A stretch of DNA of 10,041 nucleotides, taken from the NCBI GenBank assembly GCA_002309275.1, contig DBXL01000149.1, positions 5,904-15,944 of the forward strand, given 5' to 3'. This DNA comes from Ruminococcaceae bacterium UBA1213 (lineage in GTDB: Bacteria; Bacillota; Clostridia; Oscillospirales; Acutalibacteraceae). This document shows, in pieces, positions 8,208 through 10,041 of this stretch. Below the pieces are notes generated by a model that was not told the DNA's origin, did no database searches, and worked only from the letters and a program-made list of their open reading frames with translations. Made by a program: the position numbers and the translations under genes. The first letter of the stretch is position 1. The number at the start of each line of letters is the position of its first letter.

Positions 8208-8840
8208 ATGACCGTAAAACATTACCGCAGAAAAAGACGTTTCCCGAAATTCCTTATTATACCCATTCTTCTCATAACAGCATTTTTCTTCTTTCTCGAA
8301 ATCCGTGTAAAACCTGTTATCAACGGCTTTGCAGAAGTAAATGCCAAGTCCCTTGCAACTTCCGCAATAAATAAAAGCGTTGCCGAAATACTCGAAGAAA
8401 ATGAAATTACCTGTGAGGACCTCGAAAATATCTCTTATTCCAATTCACGCATTACCGCTATCAATTCCAATACTATCAATGTCAATAAATTAAAAAGTGC
8501 CATTACCCTCAGAATCCAAAAAAATCTCTCCGACATCAAAAACAGAGAAATCCATATCCCCATAGGCTCTCTTATCGGCGGTGAATTACTCCATGGCAGA
8601 GGCTTCTCTATCCCTGTCAATATCTCCATGTCAGGAAATGTCAATACAGACTTCATCAGCTCCTTTGAACAGGGCGGTATCAATCAGACTGTCCATACAC
8701 TTGCTGTCAATGTATCAGCGGATATAGCCGTGAGAACTTCTTCCGGCTTTTCTCAAACAAATGTCCAAACCTCCGCTCTCATAGGCGAAACGGTTATTAT
8801 CGGCGAAGTCCCCTCCGGCATTCTTTACTCTGCAAAATAA
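8208..8840 (+). CDS. yunB: Sporulation protein YunB
   Basis: The 210-residue product matches the YunB family, whose Bacillus subtilis member is made in the mother cell during sporulation and is needed for normal spore formation; its biochemical role is unknown. A basic N-terminus (KHYRRKRR) precedes one membrane segment at about residues 15-30, so the rest should lie outside the membrane as an anchored domain. Family hallmarks are the N-A-K-x-x-A-T-x-A-I-N helix (45-55), IPIGSLIGG (117-125), the F-E-x-G-G-I-N-Q-T-x-H block (153-163) and the closing GETVIIGEVP (193-202). It is somewhat shorter than the Bacillus protein (about 250). ATG 8208 follows AGGGGTG at 6 bases; the frame stays open further upstream inside mntP but is not used there. 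I see no clear sigma-E promoter in the 43 bases after mntP, so transcription may begin within or before mntP. Confidence 0.92.
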   Translation: MTVKHYRRKRRFPKFLIIPILLITAFFFFLEIRVKPVINGFAEVNAKSLATSAINKSVAEILEENEITCEDLENISYSNSRITAINSNTINVNKLKSAITLRIQKNLSDIKNREIHIPIGSLIGGELLHGRGFSIPVNISMSGNVNTDFISSFEQGGINQTVHTLAVNVSADIAVRTSSGFSQTNVQTSALIGETVIIGEVPSGILYSAK

Positions 8841-8866
8841 TTCTCCCAAAATTTTTCAAAAAACTC

Positions 8867-8895
8867 TTGACATTTCCAAATCAATGTTATATAAT
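8867..8895 (+). promoter_or_regulatory. Consensus sigma-A promoter of the tRNA-Gly gene
   Basis: TTGACA (8867-8872) and TATAAT (8890-8895) are both perfect consensus boxes with the optimal 17-base spacer. Transcription should start near 8902, about 16 bases before the tRNA 5' end, which fits a strong housekeeping promoter for a stable RNA. Confidence 0.93.
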
Positions 8896-8917
8896 AACAA
8901 CTGTCGCTGAAAGAAAT

Positions 8918-8993
8918 GCGGATGTAGCTCATCTGGTAGAGCGCAACCTTGCCAAGGTTGAGGTAGCGAGTTCGAGCCTCGTCATCCGCTCCA
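8918..8993 (+). tRNA. tRNA-Gly (anticodon GCC)
   Basis: This 76-base gene folds into a full cloverleaf. The 7-bp acceptor stem pairs GCGGATG (8918-8924) with CATCCGC (8983-8989). The D arm is GCTC/GAGC with the GG pair in its loop. The anticodon stem is CAACC/GGTTG around loop TTGCCAA, which places GCC at 8951-8953. The variable loop has 5 bases. The T arm pairs GCGAG with CTCGT (one G-T wobble) around TTCGAGC. The discriminator base is T8990, as usual for bacterial tRNA-Gly, and CCA (8991-8993) is encoded. It reads GGC and GGT codons. It stands alone between its own promoter and terminator. Confidence 0.97.
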
Positions 8994-8996
8994 TAC

Positions 8997-9027
8997 AAGG
9001 AACGTGTTTTTCTGCGTTCCTTTTTTT
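8997..9027 (+). terminator. Rho-independent terminator after tRNA-Gly
   Basis: AAGGAACG (8997-9004) pairs perfectly with CGTTCCTT (9015-9022) around a 10-base loop, and the T run extends through 9027. It starts 4 bases after the tRNA CCA end. It should end the tRNA transcript, and any read-through from yunB, before the murC promoter. Confidence 0.93.
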
Positions 9028-9042
9028 CTGCAAATTTTTTTA

Positions 9043-9071
9043 TTGAAATTATCATAACTTTGTTGTATAAT
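9043..9071 (+). promoter_or_regulatory. Sigma-A promoter of murC
   Basis: TTGAAA (9043-9048) and a perfect TATAAT (9066-9071) are separated by 17 bases, directly after the tRNA terminator. The start point would be near 9078, giving a murC leader of roughly 38 bases that is A/T-rich and shows no riboswitch-like structure. Confidence 0.88.
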
Positions 9072-9115
9072 ATCCGTATTGCATTTTATATATATTTTTG
9101 ATTGGAAGTGCTTTT

Positions 9116-10041
9116 ATGATAGAAAGTTACCAGCATTTGCTCGATAATGTCAAAAGAATACATTTTGTGGGAATAGGCGGTTCGGGTATGTGTCCCCTTG
9201 CCGAAATCCTCCACAGCGAAGGCTTTGAAATTACTGGCTCTGATACTGCTGAATCTGATACACTTGCCCGCATACGCTCCTATAATATCCCCGTTACTAT
9301 GGGACATTTCCCTGAAAATGTCATCGGGGCTGATTTAGTCGTATATACCGCCGCCGTTAAACAGGATAATCCTGAACTTGTTTCTGCCAAAGAACACAAT
9401 ATTCCTGCCATTGAACGCTGTATCATGCTTGGTGCTGTCGTTGATAAATATAAAAAGTCCGTTGCCGTCAGCGGTACTCACGGCAAAACTACCACTACTT
9501 CTATGATTACTCAGATTTTCACCATGTCAGACTTTGATCCGACTGCCGTTATCGGTGCAAAACTTCCCTTTATCAACGGAAACAGCCGTATTGGTGAATC
9601 TGATATAATGGTCTGTGAAGCCTGCGAATATGTCGATACTTTTTTGAAAATCTATCCTGCCGTGTCCGTCATTCTCAACGTAGATGAAGACCACCTCGAC
9701 TATTTCGGCACCCTTGACAGAATTAAACAATCCTTTACTAAATTTATTTCACAGACTTCTTCTCTTATCGTCATCAACGGCGATGATGAAAATTCTATGG
9801 AATGCGTGAAAAATGCCGATACAAACAGTAAAAATATCGTCACTTTCGGCTTCGGTGAAAATAATGATTTCCGTGCAGTCCTCACTAATCAGCCTGATGA
9901 TGTCTTTGACAGTTTCGACCTTATCCATGACGGAAAAACTCTCTGCAACATCACTCTCAAAGTTCCCGGCAAATTCAATGTTATGAATGCTCTTGCCGCT
10001 TCTGCCGCAACTGTTTCTATGGGCGTTTCTCCCGATAAAGT
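9116..10041 (+). CDS. murC: UDP-N-acetylmuramate--L-alanine ligase MurC, 3' truncated
   Basis: MurC is the cytoplasmic ATP-dependent ligase that adds L-alanine to UDP-MurNAc, the first amino acid of the peptidoglycan stem. The frame has 308 complete codons and no stop before the window ends; about 150 residues, mostly the C-terminal domain, are missing. The N-terminal nucleotide-binding domain opens with HFVGIGGSGM (16-25) and TGSD (40-43). The ATP loop SGTHGKTTTT is at 119-128 with Lys124. EACEY (168-172) and NVDEDHLDYF (188-197) follow, the metal and substrate region in its clostridial form. At 284-291 the motif reads PGKFNVMN, with Phe287 where most MurC proteins I know have His. ATG 9116 follows GGAAGTG (9104-9110), a one-mismatch Shine-Dalgarno at 5 bases. 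It has its own promoter at 9043-9071. Confidence 0.95.
   Translation, partial: MIESYQHLLDNVKRIHFVGIGGSGMCPLAEILHSEGFEITGSDTAESDTLARIRSYNIPVTMGHFPENVIGADLVVYTAAVKQDNPELVSAKEHNIPAIERCIMLGAVVDKYKKSVAVSGTHGKTTTTSMITQIFTMSDFDPTAVIGAKLPFINGNSRIGESDIMVCEACEYVDTFLKIYPAVSVILNVDEDHLDYFGTLDRIKQSFTKFISQTSSLIVINGDDENSMECVKNADTNSKNIVTFGFGENNDFRAVLTNQPDDVFDSFDLIHDGKTLCNITLKVPGKFNVMNALAASAATVSMGVSPDK

Noticed and set aside
1..10041. Mobile element, CRISPR array, toxin-antitoxin or defence genes.
   Set aside because: No transposase, integrase, spaced direct repeats or small paired genes were found. All frames are accounted for by housekeeping genes, and AddAB here is the standard repair enzyme.

Overview
This window looks like ordinary core chromosome of a low-to-moderate G+C, spore-lineage Firmicute. 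An Oscillospirales/Ruminococcus-type Clostridium is my inference from AddAB in place of RecBCD, the sporulation protein YunB, the clostridial style of MurC and strong GGAGG ribosome sites. All genes read left to right and the window is densely coded. I see no CRISPR array, insertion sequence, prophage or defence island.

Layout: 1-579 is the 3' part of a PPP-family metallophosphatase. Sixteen bases later comes addB (596-3952), which overlaps addA (3945-7559) by 8 bases. Together these two encode the AddAB helicase-nuclease that processes double-strand breaks, and both have their catalytic motifs intact. After 53 bases comes a MntP-type manganese exporter (7613-8164), then the sporulation protein YunB (8208-8840). 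A 275-base intergenic region holds a consensus promoter, tRNA-Gly(GCC), a rho-independent terminator and a second good promoter. That second promoter drives murC (9116 to the window end, 3' truncated), which adds L-alanine to UDP-MurNAc in peptidoglycan synthesis.

The phosphatase, addB and addA are spaced like one transcription unit. The tRNA and murC are separate units.

No new multi-gene system is evident. The most notable signals are small RNA structures at translation starts. A perfect 12-bp inverted repeat followed by seven T's lies across the mntP start, with the start codon in the stem and the Shine-Dalgarno in the loop. A second hairpin buries the likely Shine-Dalgarno of yunB. A small hairpin displays the addA Shine-Dalgarno in its loop.
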